NCBI GenBank assembly: GCA_009704945.1 | Contig: WLDG01000012.1 | Span: 1-35,315, forward strand | DNA from: Actinomycetota bacterium | GTDB taxonomy: Bacteria > Actinomycetota > Actinomycetes > Actinomycetales > Microbacteriaceae | Direction of reading: 5' to 3' | Length of the DNA stretch: 35,315 bases | Part shown: positions 24,173 to 32,673 of the stretch, piece after piece | Layout of the letters: each line of letters opens with the position of its first letter | Numbering within the stretch: the stretch's first letter is position 1 | The notes under the pieces: generated by a model | What the model was told of the DNA's origin: nothing | Seen by the model: the letters and a program-made list of their open reading frames with translations, nothing else | Database searches by the model: none | Program-made: the position numbers and the translations under genes

Positions 24173-25204
24173 ATGGTCGGGATCATTGAAGTTGCCCAGC
24201 GGGCTGGGGTCTCGACAGCCACAGTATCCAGAGCCCTGAATGGTAAGTCCCACGTTTCGGCCAGAGCTCGAGAAAGAGTTCTCAAGGCAGCTCAAGAACT
24301 TGGCTATGTTGCCTCTTCTTCCGCTTACACTCTCGCCACTGGTAGATCTCGAAACATTGGCGTTGTTCTGCCATTCATAGATAGATGGTTTTTCTCTGCA
24401 GTGCTGGAGGGAATCGTTTCTTCACTGGTGATGCGCGGATATGACATAACTCTCTACAGTCTCTCGGGTGGTGCTGGGCATCGAGAAAGGGTCTTTGATG
24501 ACCTTGTTTTGAGGAAAAGGGTTGATGGCGTTCTAACGGTGGCGCTGAAACTATCTGATAGAGAACTAGAAAAACTAACTGCACTAAAAAAACCAATAGT
24601 CGGAATTGGTGGTCCAATTCCTGGTGCAAGATCACTATCGATCGACGATGAAGGAGCCGGCCGACTAGCGACTCAGCATCTGATTTCCCTCGGTCACACA
24701 GAGATTGGAATGATTGCAGGTAACCCAGCTAGTGAGATGGATTTCCACCAACCTTATCTTCGCAAGACTGGTTACCAAGAAGCACTGTTAGATGCAAATT
24801 TGGATTTCAAGCCGCAGTGGATGGCCGAGGCAGACTTCACAGTTGCCGGTGGTTATCACGCAGCAAAACAAATGCTTGGTGATCCACGTCACAATCCGAC
24901 TGCAATTTTTTGTGCATCAGACGAGATGGGTTTCGGTGCCATTCAAGCAGCGAGAGATCTTGGCCTTAGAGTGCCACAAGACATTTCTGTAATAGGACTT
25001 GACGGGCATCCGTTGGGTGTTTTCTATGGTCTTTCCACCATCAATCAAAAGACGCGTGAGCAAGGTGAACAAGGTGCCAACTGGATAGTTGACATTCTTG
25101 AAAGCGGCGACGAGCGCGAACTTGCAAATATCGAACAATTGGACACTTGGCCAATAGATTTAGAAGTCCGTTCATCAACTGCCAAAAGAGCCCGGGAGGA
25201 ATAG
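24173..25204 (+). CDS. LacI-family transcriptional regulator
   Basis: The 343-residue product has an N-terminal LacI HTH with hinge helix ([20 protein letters not shown], about 3-24, then the conserved GYVASSSA segment) and a periplasmic-binding-protein-like effector domain (about 60-335: [68 protein letters not shown]). It should bind DNA as a dimer or tetramer and respond to a sugar. I chose the ATG at 24173, which gives the family's usual N-terminus and is 6 bases after a -10 box. A LacI-like palindrome overlaps that -10. The target may include the GH13 gene nearby, though its inverted repeat does not look alike. yajQ follows with a 1-base overlap. Confidence 0.94.
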   Translation: MVGIIEVAQRAGVSTATVSRALNGKSHVSARARERVLKAAQELGYVASSSAYTLATGRSRNIGVVLPFIDRWFFSAVLEGIVSSLVMRGYDITLYSLSGGAGHRERVFDDLVLRKRVDGVLTVALKLSDRELEKLTALKKPIVGIGGPIPGARSLSIDDEGAGRLATQHLISLGHTEIGMIAGNPASEMDFHQPYLRKTGYQEALLDANLDFKPQWMAEADFTVAGGYHAAKQMLGDPRHNPTAIFCASDEMGFGAIQAARDLGLRVPQDISVIGLDGHPLGVFYGLSTINQKTREQGEQGANWIVDILESGDERELANIEQLDTWPIDLEVRSSTAKRAREE

Positions 25205-25692
25205 TGGCTGATTCATCGTTTGACATTGTCAGCAGAGTAGACAAGCAAGAAGCAGACAATGCTCTCAACCAGGCTGCTAAGGAAATTCAGCAGCGCTATG
25301 ACTTCAAAGGAACCGGCGCTGAAATCGATTGGAGCGGAGAGACTGTCGTAATCAAAGCCAATTCAGAAGAGCGAGTTCGTGCCATTTTGGATGTTTTCCA
25401 ATCCAAACTTGTGAAGCGCGGTATTTCACTAAAGAGCCTGGATGCGGGTGAGCCTGTTGCCAGCGGTAAAGAGTACAAACTGACTTGCAAGCTCAAGAAT
25501 GGAATCAGCAGTGAGCATGCCAAAGAGGTTGCAAAGATTATTCGAGAAGAAGGCCCTAAGACTGTTAAGGCTCAAATCCAAGGCGAGGAGCTACGAGTCA
25601 CATCTAAGAGTCGAGACGATCTGCAGGACACAATTGCCCTTCTCAAAGGCAAGGACTTGCCAGTTGATCTGCAGTTCGAGAACTACCGCTAG
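25204..25692 (+). CDS. yajQ: YajQ-family nucleotide-binding protein
   Basis: The 162-residue product matches the YajQ/UPF0234 family, with the typical opening [35 protein letters not shown] and an ending QFENYR, and two ferredoxin-like domains. Family members bind nucleotides or RNA, and one from Xanthomonas binds cyclic di-GMP; the function in actinobacteria is unclear. The GTG at 25204 is used because it gives the family N-terminus, has GGGAGGA upstream and shares one base with the LacI stop (TAGTG). Cotranscription with the LacI gene is likely. The 3' end overlaps manA by 4 bases. Confidence 0.95.
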   Translation: MADSSFDIVSRVDKQEADNALNQAAKEIQQRYDFKGTGAEIDWSGETVVIKANSEERVRAILDVFQSKLVKRGISLKSLDAGEPVASGKEYKLTCKLKNGISSEHAKEVAKIIREEGPKTVKAQIQGEELRVTSKSRDDLQDTIALLKGKDLPVDLQFENYR

Positions 25693-26762
25693 CCCAGAGC
25701 TAGGTAGCCAGTTCCACTTCCCAAAATAGAGAAGTAGTTTGCTGCTTCAAAAAAAGCAACCTCTCCTTTGGTTAACACGAGGGTCTCTTCTTTAGAAGTT
25801 GAAATCGCAATCTCACCTGCTACACAGGTAAGGATTGCTTTGCCAGTTAGTCGAATATCGACAAGTAAATTGCTACCACTTGGTTCTACTCGGTAGACCT
25901 TGAAGTCTTCACAATCAGTTAGATATTCAGTCAACCCAGTCATTAGGAGCTTTTGATTGGCTACCGGGTTTGCAAGCTCAGTGAAGTCTGCAACGGCCAG
26001 CAGTTCTGGGACATCAATAGGTTTGACTGTCAATCCACCCCTAAGCACGTTGTTTGAAGATGCCATAACCTCAACACCTAATCCTGATAAGTAGGCGTGG
26101 ATGTTTCCCGCTGGTAAATAAAGTGCTTGACCCGGCTTTAGTTCAACGTAGTTGAGCAGCATGCTTACTAACAGGCCTACATCATTAGGAAAATGCTGAT
26201 CTATCTCTTTCACTAACGAATGCCGAGAACTCACGTGGCTAATGGAAACAAATGTTTTAACAACGTCTTCTGATTGGCTAAGCGCCCACTCGGTTGCGCC
26301 TTTGAGTCCCTGAGTAGCAAGGCTGGTTAGCCAAGGCTCAAACATTGAACTGCTACCGGCAAGCAGCTCCAAATCTTGACTGATGTCTTCGGTTTTTCTA
26401 AATCCACACAGAGCATGAAAATCAGAGACAGCAACAATCAGCTCAGGCTTGTGATTTGCGTCTGTGTAGCCGGGGTAGTTTTCACTAAATCTTTTTGCAG
26501 CCCACTGTTTCGATGGATGAACCTGGATTGAAAGTGGCTTAGCAGCGGCTAGATACTTGACTAAAAAATTCAGTTGACCAACTCGAGCAGATAGCAACCC
26601 GTTTTGATCGTCTTCAACTATCGACTCTGAATCCGGGTGAGTACCAAACCAAACTTCTGCCTGGGGTTGCCCATTAGGTTCACGTCCAAGCAGTTGCGGG
26701 ATTAGATCAGCAGAGCCCCAGGCATAGTCTTTTGGAGTATTGCTAATCCGCAGCAGAGTCAT
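25689..26762 (-). CDS. manA: Mannose-6-phosphate isomerase, class I
   Basis: The 357-residue product is a type I phosphomannose isomerase, a zinc enzyme interconverting mannose-6-P and fructose-6-P. Visible motifs are [18 protein letters not shown], the metal-site segments IQVHPSK and [17 protein letters not shown] and the catalytic-face stretch [13 protein letters not shown]...[12 protein letters not shown]. It feeds mannose into glycolysis or supplies GDP-mannose synthesis. The ATG at 26762 lies 6 bases after TAGTCT, giving a leaderless transcript; an in-frame TTG two codons earlier is less likely. It follows the MFS gene by 9 bases, so both read-through and its own promoter are possible. 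Confidence 0.95.
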   Translation of the reverse strand: MTLLRISNTPKDYAWGSADLIPQLLGREPNGQPQAEVWFGTHPDSESIVEDDQNGLLSARVGQLNFLVKYLAAAKPLSIQVHPSKQWAAKRFSENYPGYTDANHKPELIVAVSDFHALCGFRKTEDISQDLELLAGSSSMFEPWLTSLATQGLKGATEWALSQSEDVVKTFVSISHVSSRHSLVKEIDQHFPNDVGLLVSMLLNYVELKPGQALYLPAGNIHAYLSGLGVEVMASSNNVLRGGLTVKPIDVPELLAVADFTELANPVANQKLLMTGLTEYLTDCEDFKVYRVEPSGSNLLVDIRLTGKAILTCVAGEIAISTSKEETLVLTKGEVAFFEAANYFSILGSGTGYLALG

Positions 26763-26768
26763 GGCCAA

Positions 26769-26774
26769 AGACTA
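26769..26774 (-). promoter_or_regulatory. -10 box of manA beginning at the stop codon of the MFS gene
   Basis: Minus-strand TAGTCT starts with the TAG stop of the upstream transporter gene and ends 6 bases before the manA ATG. Confidence 0.5.
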
Positions 26775-28043
26775 CCTAGCATCATCCGGGCTAGGAACAA
26801 TCGAAATTGGACCTGTCGGCGGTGCAGCATTTTCCAGTTCATTCTTCTTCGCACGCTTGGCAAACTGCTCAGCGATTACTGCGGAAATCAAGGCCAAGAT
26901 GACCGGGAAGAAGAATGCGTTAGACAAACCAACTCCCTCAACCAAAGCACCCATGAACGCCTTGGCGAAGATGGCAACTGCTGAATTAAACAAACTGAGT
27001 CGACTAACTGCCCAAGCTGTTGAAACACCTGGCACATGTCCACCCGCTGAGAAAAATGCTGGTGATGCAGGCGCGAGACCTAAACCAGCTAATCCCCAAA
27101 GAATTGAGCCGAAGATTAATCCAAGAGTTGGATTGGCATCTGCCACCGGTTCGGCAAACAAAGCTGCGACTGCCATAGCGATTGCTGCCAAAAAAGCTCC
27201 GCGTGATGCGAGTGTGTGTGGATGAAAGCGTTCAGCAAGCCTTGTCATTGAAAGACGGCCAACAATCATTCCAACCATAAACACTCCGAATGGCACAGAT
27301 CGCAGTGCCAAGTCAGCGTTTAGAACATCTCTGGCGAAAACCGCGGCCCAGTCAATCACTGCGACCTCCGGATAGATTGCGGCAAACAAACCAAAAGCCA
27401 GCAACCAAAGCTGCGATGGCATCTGATAGAACTTTCGCTTTACAACATTTGCTCGCTCTTCGACGTGACCGTCTTCTGCTGGACTAAGAAGCCAGCGCAA
27501 GGAAACCTCAAATAGCAAGATGGTGACAATTGCGACGATGATCAAAAACAGTTCCAACGTGATAAATACCGTTGCCAGAGCGCCAGTGATTGCTGCCGCT
27601 ACCGCTCCCAGTGACCAACCGGCGTGCATGCGACCAATAATGTTCTTGGTGATTTGCTTCTGCAAAAGCACGGCAGCTGAGTTAACCGAAACACCTAGCA
27701 AAGACATAAAGAAGTTAAAGAAGATGTTGAAAATCATCCAGATTGCGGGGTCATTAGACCAGGACAAAGAAATCAGGAAGAACATTCCCCCGTAGTTTGC
27801 AATTCGAATTACTGGTCTCGCACCAAATCTCATAATCAAACGAGAGGCGAACAAAAGCGGAGCGATGGAACCTACAACTCCAAAACCAATGATGGTTCCC
27901 CATGTTACGAAGGAAACACCAAGTCGATCAATGAACTCCGGAACCCAGGCCACAGACGCTAGAGCAGCATGGCCCATCAGGATGAAAATGAAAAGTGAGG
28001 AAATCTGAGCTTTTCTAAGGCGTGCGCCAGGCAGCTTTTGCAT
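26772..28043 (-). CDS. Major facilitator superfamily transporter
   Basis: The 423-residue product has about 12 TM segments in two halves, with a GARPV loop between TM2 and TM3 and a longer cytoplasmic loop (about 190-215) between TM6 and TM7. Its overall look is of YbjJ-like or sugar/drug transporters of the MFS; the substrate cannot be named. The C-terminal tail is hydrophilic and Pro-rich. The ATG at 28043 shares its A with the fprA TAA stop (TAATG), so the two are translationally coupled. Downstream manA hints at, but does not prove, a sugar substrate. Confidence 0.88.
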   Translation of the reverse strand: MQKLPGARLRKAQISSLFIFILMGHAALASVAWVPEFIDRLGVSFVTWGTIIGFGVVGSIAPLLFASRLIMRFGARPVIRIANYGGMFFLISLSWSNDPAIWMIFNIFFNFFMSLLGVSVNSAAVLLQKQITKNIIGRMHAGWSLGAVAAAITGALATVFITLELFLIIVAIVTILLFEVSLRWLLSPAEDGHVEERANVVKRKFYQMPSQLWLLAFGLFAAIYPEVAVIDWAAVFARDVLNADLALRSVPFGVFMVGMIVGRLSMTRLAERFHPHTLASRGAFLAAIAMAVAALFAEPVADANPTLGLIFGSILWGLAGLGLAPASPAFFSAGGHVPGVSTAWAVSRLSLFNSAVAIFAKAFMGALVEGVGLSNAFFFPVILALISAVIAEQFAKRAKKNELENAAPPTGPISIVPSPDDAR

Positions 28044-29395
28044 TAGTTGCCCTTGGACACTTTAAGAATTTCATCGCGATCAAATAGCTTGATGCGCTCG
28101 CGTCCATCAGTTTGGCCGAGTCTGCGCTCTTCAGCATCAACTTTCAACCAGTGAGACCAATCAACAAAATTGACTCCTCGGTTGACCAAAGTTTCAACTA
28201 TCGCAGCCTCGGCTGGAAGCTCTGGGCTCCACCAGCTAGCTTGGTCTTGCATTAGATGACCAATGGTTTCAATAGCGTCTGCTTTGGTGTGGCCAATCAA
28301 GCCAACTGGCCCGCGCTTAATCCAACCTGTGCAATAGACACCAGGAATGTGCTTTCCGGCAGAGTCGAGAACTCTTCCTTCATCGTTGGACACCACACCC
28401 GATTTTGCATCGAATGGAATTTGATCAAGCTCACTACCGAAATACCCAACCGCTCGGTAAACCGCTTGAGCTGGATACTCAACAATTTCGCCGGTTCCAA
28501 CAACATTGCCAGTTCCATCTAACTTCGTTTTTTCGAACTTGATGCCGCTGACTTTGCCATCCGCTCCAACCACCTCAAGCGGTGAGTGGAAGAAGTGAAG
28601 ATGCAGTCTGCGAGTTTGCTCTTCTTGCGGGTTGTCTTTTAGGTCTTGAAGCGTCTTCACCATTACCCGAATTTGATTGTTGCTATCAAGCGCTTTTTGT
28701 GAACCATCATCAAATTGAAAGTCTTCTGGATAAACAATCGCTTGCACACCGTTTACGTGCAGAGCTTCTCGAAGCTCCAATGGAGAGAATTTAACCTGAG
28801 CTGGTCCACGTCTGCCAAAAACATGCACATCGGTTATGGGCGATGACTTTAGGCCTTGGTAGACATGATCCGGGATGTCGGTTGAGAGTAAGTCTTCTGG
28901 AAGCTTGATTAACATTCGTGCGACGTCTAGGGCCACGTTGCCATTGCCGATCACAGCGACTTGCTTGGCGTTGAGTGGCCAGGTTCTAGGAAAATCAGGA
29001 TGAGCGTCATACCAATTAACAAAATCCGCAGCTCCATAGCTGCCGTCGAGTTCAATTCCCGGAATGTTGAGATCAGCGTCCTTAATAGCCCCTGTCGCAA
29101 AAATCACTGCGTTGTAATGCTTTTTGAGATCTTCGAGTTTGATGTCAGTGCCGTAGTTCACGTTCCCAAAAAAACGAATATCTCCGCGATCTAGCACTTC
29201 ATATAGGGCTTTGATGATTCCTTTAATTCTTGGGTGATCAGGAGCAACGCCGTATCTAACTAAGCCATAGGGAGCAGGCAGAAGATCAAATAGGTCGATT
29301 GAAACATCGAAGTTGCGCTCGGCCTTGAGGATTAGGTCAGATGCATAAATGCCAGCCGGTCCAGCACCAACTACAGCAAGACGAAGCTTGGACAT
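28043..29395 (-). CDS. fprA: Ferredoxin-NADP(+) reductase, adrenodoxin-reductase type
   Basis: The 450-residue product has an FAD-binding motif VVGAGPAGIYAS near 8-19, PAPYGLVRYGVAPDHP, an NADP-binding motif VIGNGNVALDVARML, HVFGRRGPAQVKFSP, and a C-terminal GWIKRGPVGLIGHTKADA segment, all diagnostic for FprA/adrenodoxin reductase. It moves electrons between NADPH and ferredoxins in the cytoplasm. The ATG has AGGA a few bases upstream. It follows the polyprenyl synthase by 12 bases and overlaps the MFS gene by one base, so it belongs to the menG - polyprenyl synthase - fprA - MFS transcript. Confidence 0.95.
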   Translation of the reverse strand: MSKLRLAVVGAGPAGIYASDLILKAERNFDVSIDLFDLLPAPYGLVRYGVAPDHPRIKGIIKALYEVLDRGDIRFFGNVNYGTDIKLEDLKKHYNAVIFATGAIKDADLNIPGIELDGSYGAADFVNWYDAHPDFPRTWPLNAKQVAVIGNGNVALDVARMLIKLPEDLLSTDIPDHVYQGLKSSPITDVHVFGRRGPAQVKFSPLELREALHVNGVQAIVYPEDFQFDDGSQKALDSNNQIRVMVKTLQDLKDNPQEEQTRRLHLHFFHSPLEVVGADGKVSGIKFEKTKLDGTGNVVGTGEIVEYPAQAVYRAVGYFGSELDQIPFDAKSGVVSNDEGRVLDSAGKHIPGVYCTGWIKRGPVGLIGHTKADAIETIGHLMQDQASWWSPELPAEAAIVETLVNRGVNFVDWSHWLKVDAEERRLGQTDGRERIKLFDRDEILKVSKGN

Positions 29396-29407
29396 ATCTT
29401 CCTGAAA

Positions 29408-30394
29408 CTATCCTTTGCGATTTACCATCGCCCTGGCAAAGCTCTCTAGGGCGGACTTCACGCTACCAGCTGGCAGAGAGTCAATGGCAGAAATTGCCTT
29501 ATCGCCCCATTGATTGGCGAATTCTTCAGCCTCGGCCATGACTGGATGGGCTCGCAAGGCCTGCAACACCTCTTGGATGTTCTCGGGCTTAGCGTTCTTG
29601 ATTCTCTCGAGCAGTTGAACAGACTCGGGATCTGAGTGTTTAGCCAGCAGAATTGCCGGAAGAGTTGGAACTCCAGCCAGAATGTCTGTGCCAGCTTCTT
29701 TTCCGGATTCTTCAGTAGTTGAGCGAATATCAATCAGATCATCTGAGAGTTGGAATGCGATTCCCATGATCTCTCCATACTTCTGAAGAGGCGCCTGATA
29801 CTTCTCATCAGCTTCTGAAAGAAGTGCTCCAAGTTGAGCAGATAGTGCAATTAGCGATCCGGTTTTATCTCTGATCACATCTAAGTAGTGATCAAGTGAG
29901 TCTTGGTTTGCTGCCCCAATCGATTCATGCAGCTGGCCCAACACGAGTTGCTCAAAAACCTGTGCCTGCATTTTGAGAGCTCTCTCACCAAGATTGCTGA
30001 CGATGTTAGAAGCACGCGCAAAAAGAAGATCGCCGGTCAAGATGGCAAGGTTGTTTCCCCAGATTTTTTGTGCTGCAGGAACGCCTCTTCTGGTCTCGGC
30101 TTGATCCATAACATCATCGTGATACAGCGTCGCAAGGTGGGTGACTTCCATGACAACTGCCGCATCAAGAACATCTTGCTTCGAGGGATCGCCAAGGTGA
30201 GCAGTTAGAAGAAGTAGTGCTGGACGCAATCGCTTGCCGCCCGCCTTCGCCAAGTGGCTCGACATCACGTCAACAACTTCTTCAGTGTGGCGTGTGGCAG
30301 TTTGAATTCTCTTCTCAACTTCATCCAATTTTTGCTGAAGGGAGTCAAGTAGGGCTTTATCTGTTATGCCCTGGAAATACTTGGGTAGTGACAT
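29408..30394 (-). CDS. Long-chain polyprenyl diphosphate synthase
   Basis: The 328-residue product is a trans-prenyltransferase with GGKRLRP (52-58), the first Asp-rich motif DDVMD (93-97) and the second DDLID (218-222). The residue five positions before the first motif is Ala (A88), a small side chain as in enzymes that make long chains. Between menG and the rest of the menaquinone genes it most likely makes the side-chain diphosphate used by MenA. Chain length (C35-C50) cannot be read off. GGAGAG precedes the ATG, which shares a base with the menG stop (TAATG). Confidence 0.93.
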   Translation of the reverse strand: MSLPKYFQGITDKALLDSLQQKLDEVEKRIQTATRHTEEVVDVMSSHLAKAGGKRLRPALLLLTAHLGDPSKQDVLDAAVVMEVTHLATLYHDDVMDQAETRRGVPAAQKIWGNNLAILTGDLLFARASNIVSNLGERALKMQAQVFEQLVLGQLHESIGAANQDSLDHYLDVIRDKTGSLIALSAQLGALLSEADEKYQAPLQKYGEIMGIAFQLSDDLIDIRSTTEESGKEAGTDILAGVPTLPAILLAKHSDPESVQLLERIKNAKPENIQEVLQALRAHPVMAEAEEFANQWGDKAISAIDSLPAGSVKSALESFARAMVNRKG

Positions 30395-31080
30395 TAGCGC
30401 TCTCCTGTGTGCAGAGCGACAACACCGAAACTGAGGTTTTTGTAACTCACATTCTTGAAACCAGCGCTGGCAATGTTTTGTTCCAACTGCTTTTGATCAG
30501 GCCACGCTTCGATTGACTGCGATAAGTAGGTATAGGCCTCAGGATTGCTGGAAATGATTCGGGCTACTATCGGCAGGCCGAATCTGAGGTAAGTCTTGTA
30601 GGCGAGGCCGATGAGGCCTCTCACCTTAGAAAATTCGCAAACCACTAACTTGCCACCCGGCTTCAGCACGCGATAGAACTCGCCTAGGGCCACCTGGTAC
30701 TTTTGGACATTTCTTAGTCCGAAAGAGATTGTCACAACATCAAATTCATTGTCTTTGAATGGCAGCTTCATAGCGTCAGCAAACACAAAAGTGAGTTCTG
30801 GGTGCTGTTTCTTTCCTTGCTCAATCATTCCCTTAGAAAAATCAGCCGCCACAACTTCGCCGCCAGGAACCAGCAGAGCCTTAGATGAAGTTCCAGTGCC
30901 AGCCGCAACATCCAGAATCCGCTTGCCTGCGGATGGAGCGACTGCTCGTCTTACCGCTCGGCGCCAGAGACGAGACTGGTAGAAAGATAGAAGATCATTG
31001 GTTCTGTCGTAGTTTTTCGCTACTAAATCAAACATGGCCGAAACATCGCCCGGGGCTTTGTTTAGGTCGGCTTTACTCAC
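30394..31080 (-). CDS. menG: Demethylmenaquinone methyltransferase
   Basis: The 228-residue product is a UbiE/MenG SAM-dependent methyltransferase: VAKNYDRTNDLLSF near the N-terminus, SAM motif I DVAAGTGTSS, ISFGLRNVQKY and the C-terminal VVALHTGER. It performs the last step of menaquinone synthesis, C-methylation of demethylmenaquinone. The GTG at 31080 is 6 bases after TAGACT (31092-31087), so it probably has a leaderless transcript starting within the end of the upstream small gene. It overlaps the polyprenyl synthase gene by one base. Confidence 0.96.
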   Translation of the reverse strand: MSKADLNKAPGDVSAMFDLVAKNYDRTNDLLSFYQSRLWRRAVRRAVAPSAGKRILDVAAGTGTSSKALLVPGGEVVAADFSKGMIEQGKKQHPELTFVFADAMKLPFKDNEFDVVTISFGLRNVQKYQVALGEFYRVLKPGGKLVVCEFSKVRGLIGLAYKTYLRFGLPIVARIISSNPEAYTYLSQSIEAWPDQKQLEQNIASAGFKNVSYKNLSFGVVALHTGER

Positions 31081-31084
31081 CTGG

Positions 31085-31393
31085 CTAGTCTAACTGCGCA
31101 GATTCTCTCTTTGACTGGCCCACCAAAGTGAAGATGACCAACCCAACAGAACCCAGCATTAGTGCAACTAGCAAGGGTGTTGTGGCAGTTATGAATTCAT
31201 CAGCCGGCGTCTTTGTAGTGATTTCTATCTCAGAAAGATTAAGTGGTTCAGCAGCGCTTGGGTCAACTTGCCCATCGACCATGGTTGGAGGAATGACCTG
31301 CTCGGTTTCCTCAGAGCTGCCCTCTAGTTCATTTGCGAACGAAGGACCCATGAACACACTAAATAGCAGTGTTGCCATAGCTAGTTTTCGCAT
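31085..31393 (-). CDS. Small secreted membrane-anchored protein, unknown function
   Basis: I do not recognise a family. The 102-residue product has a signal peptide (residues 1-20, likely cleaved after SFA), an acidic Pro/Thr/Ser-rich extracellular stretch (about 21-68), one TM helix (about 71-92) and a short tail GQSKRESAQLD inside the cell. The strong ribosome-binding site AAGGAGG lies close to the ATG at 31393, so it is probably well expressed. It lies between menF (divergent) and menG (downstream on the same strand). The layout resembles small envelope proteins, with no catalytic motif. Confidence 0.8.
   Translation of the reverse strand: MRKLAMATLLFSVFMGPSFANELEGSSEETEQVIPPTMVDGQVDPSAAEPLNLSEIEITTKTPADEFITATTPLLVALMLGSVGLVIFTLVGQSKRESAQLD
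31087..31092 (-). promoter_or_regulatory. -10 box of menG (leaderless spacing)
   Basis: Minus-strand TAGACT lies within the last codons of the small secreted-protein gene and ends 6 bases before the menG GTG. The identical hexamer at the same distance occurs before 9088 and 34485. Confidence 0.6.
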
Positions 31394-31412
31394 GTTCCTC
31401 CTTCCGCCTAAA

Positions 31413-31430
31413 CTTTCACTTGAAAGCCTA
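31413..31430 (-). promoter_or_regulatory. -10 box and inverted repeat upstream of the small secreted-protein gene
   Basis: Minus-strand TAGGCT (31430-31425) is a plausible -10. CTTTCA-CT-TGAAAG (31413-31426) is a perfect 6+2+6 inverted repeat at the predicted start site. A leader of about 25 bases with AAGGAGG follows. Confidence 0.4.
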
Positions 31431-31485
31431 GAAGAAAAATTAGGGGCTCCCCCGGTTTCTCAGGCAACTTAGAGCAAAGGTCAAA

Positions 31486-32673
31486 ATGGCAATTTCAGTG
31501 CGCGTCCAGCGCCTCGTAGAGCCTGAACTTGACCTAGCCGGAAAGAGCGTCTTCCTTCACAAAGATCAAAAGATAGTTGCCAGGGGCGAGGCCCTAAGGA
31601 TTAGTGCAAGTGGCGAAAATCGAATCGCAGATTTGTCGAATGCATGGCAAGAACTGCTGGCATCAGCCCAGATAACCAATGACTCAGGAATCGAATCTGC
31701 TGGACTGATTGCGCTGGTATCTATTGCGTTCTCCAGCCACAGTGATTATCAATCTGTATTGATTGTTCCCCAAGTCACGCAAGTAATAAACGATCAGGGC
31801 TCTTTTGAAGTTGTGATTGCTGGGCCAATTGAAGCCCCGAAACTAAAGCCAGTTAGTGGACAATTTGTTGGCGGGAACCAAAGTTCTGATGAGTTCTTGA
31901 GCAGCGTCGAAAAGGCACTGGGAGCTATTGGCGATGGTCGCGTTGAGAAAGTTGTTCTTGCAAGAGACTTAGTGATGTCATTAGATGGTGAGCCAAATTT
32001 AGGTATTCCGCTGAAGAGACTGCATGAAAGATATCCGGACTGCTGGACCTATAAAGTTGCGAATGTTTTTGGTGCTACGCCTGAGATTTTATTGCGCGCA
32101 AAAAACGGTGAGGTTTCTGCACGCGTTCTCGCAGGAACGGCAGCCAGAGGCACCGATCCTGATGTGGATGTGGCAATCGCTGACGGTCTTTCTCATTCAC
32201 TCAAAAACAAGCATGAGCACGAATACGCAGTTCAATCATTTGTTAGTGAACTCTCGCCGTTCTGCTCGGAAGTGAAGTATGAAAAAGAGCCGTTCTCATT
32301 GGTTCTGCCAGATCTATGGCATCTCGCTACGGATGTGACGGGGAAGTTGTTGCCCAACGTGTCACTTCTCGATGTGATCGAGAAGCTGCATCCAACTGCT
32401 GCCGTTGCAGGAACACCAACCGGTGACGCAATAAAACTAATTGAAGAACTGGAGCCATTTGATCGAGGTGGATACGCCGGGCCAGTTGGATGGATTAGTT
32501 CCAATGGATCGGGTGAGATTGCAATCGCCCTTCGTGGAGGTGTAATCGAAAGCAATCAGATTCGCGCTATTGCAGGATCTGGGATTGTCTCAGAATCAGT
32601 TCCTGAAGCTGAACTTGTGGAAACAGAGTTGAAATTTAGAGCGGTTCGCTGGGCTTTTCAGTCAGCAAGTTGA
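31486..32673 (+). CDS. menF: Isochorismate synthase
   Basis: The 395-residue product belongs to the chorismate-utilising enzymes. The C-terminal catalytic domain (about 130-390) has KVVLARDL with the base-activating Lys, LAGTAARGTD, HEHEYAVQ, LWHLATDVTG, LHPTAAVAGTP and ETELKFRAV. It converts chorismate to isochorismate, the first step of menaquinone synthesis; EntC- or salicylate-type roles are less likely next to menD. The ATG has AAAGG about 5 bases upstream. It is divergent from the small secreted-protein gene and its last 16 bases overlap menD. Confidence 0.94.
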   Translation: MAISVRVQRLVEPELDLAGKSVFLHKDQKIVARGEALRISASGENRIADLSNAWQELLASAQITNDSGIESAGLIALVSIAFSSHSDYQSVLIVPQVTQVINDQGSFEVVIAGPIEAPKLKPVSGQFVGGNQSSDEFLSSVEKALGAIGDGRVEKVVLARDLVMSLDGEPNLGIPLKRLHERYPDCWTYKVANVFGATPEILLRAKNGEVSARVLAGTAARGTDPDVDVAIADGLSHSLKNKHEHEYAVQSFVSELSPFCSEVKYEKEPFSLVLPDLWHLATDVTGKLLPNVSLLDVIEKLHPTAAVAGTPTGDAIKLIEELEPFDRGGYAGPVGWISSNGSGEIAIALRGGVIESNQIRAIAGSGIVSESVPEAELVETELKFRAVRWAFQSAS

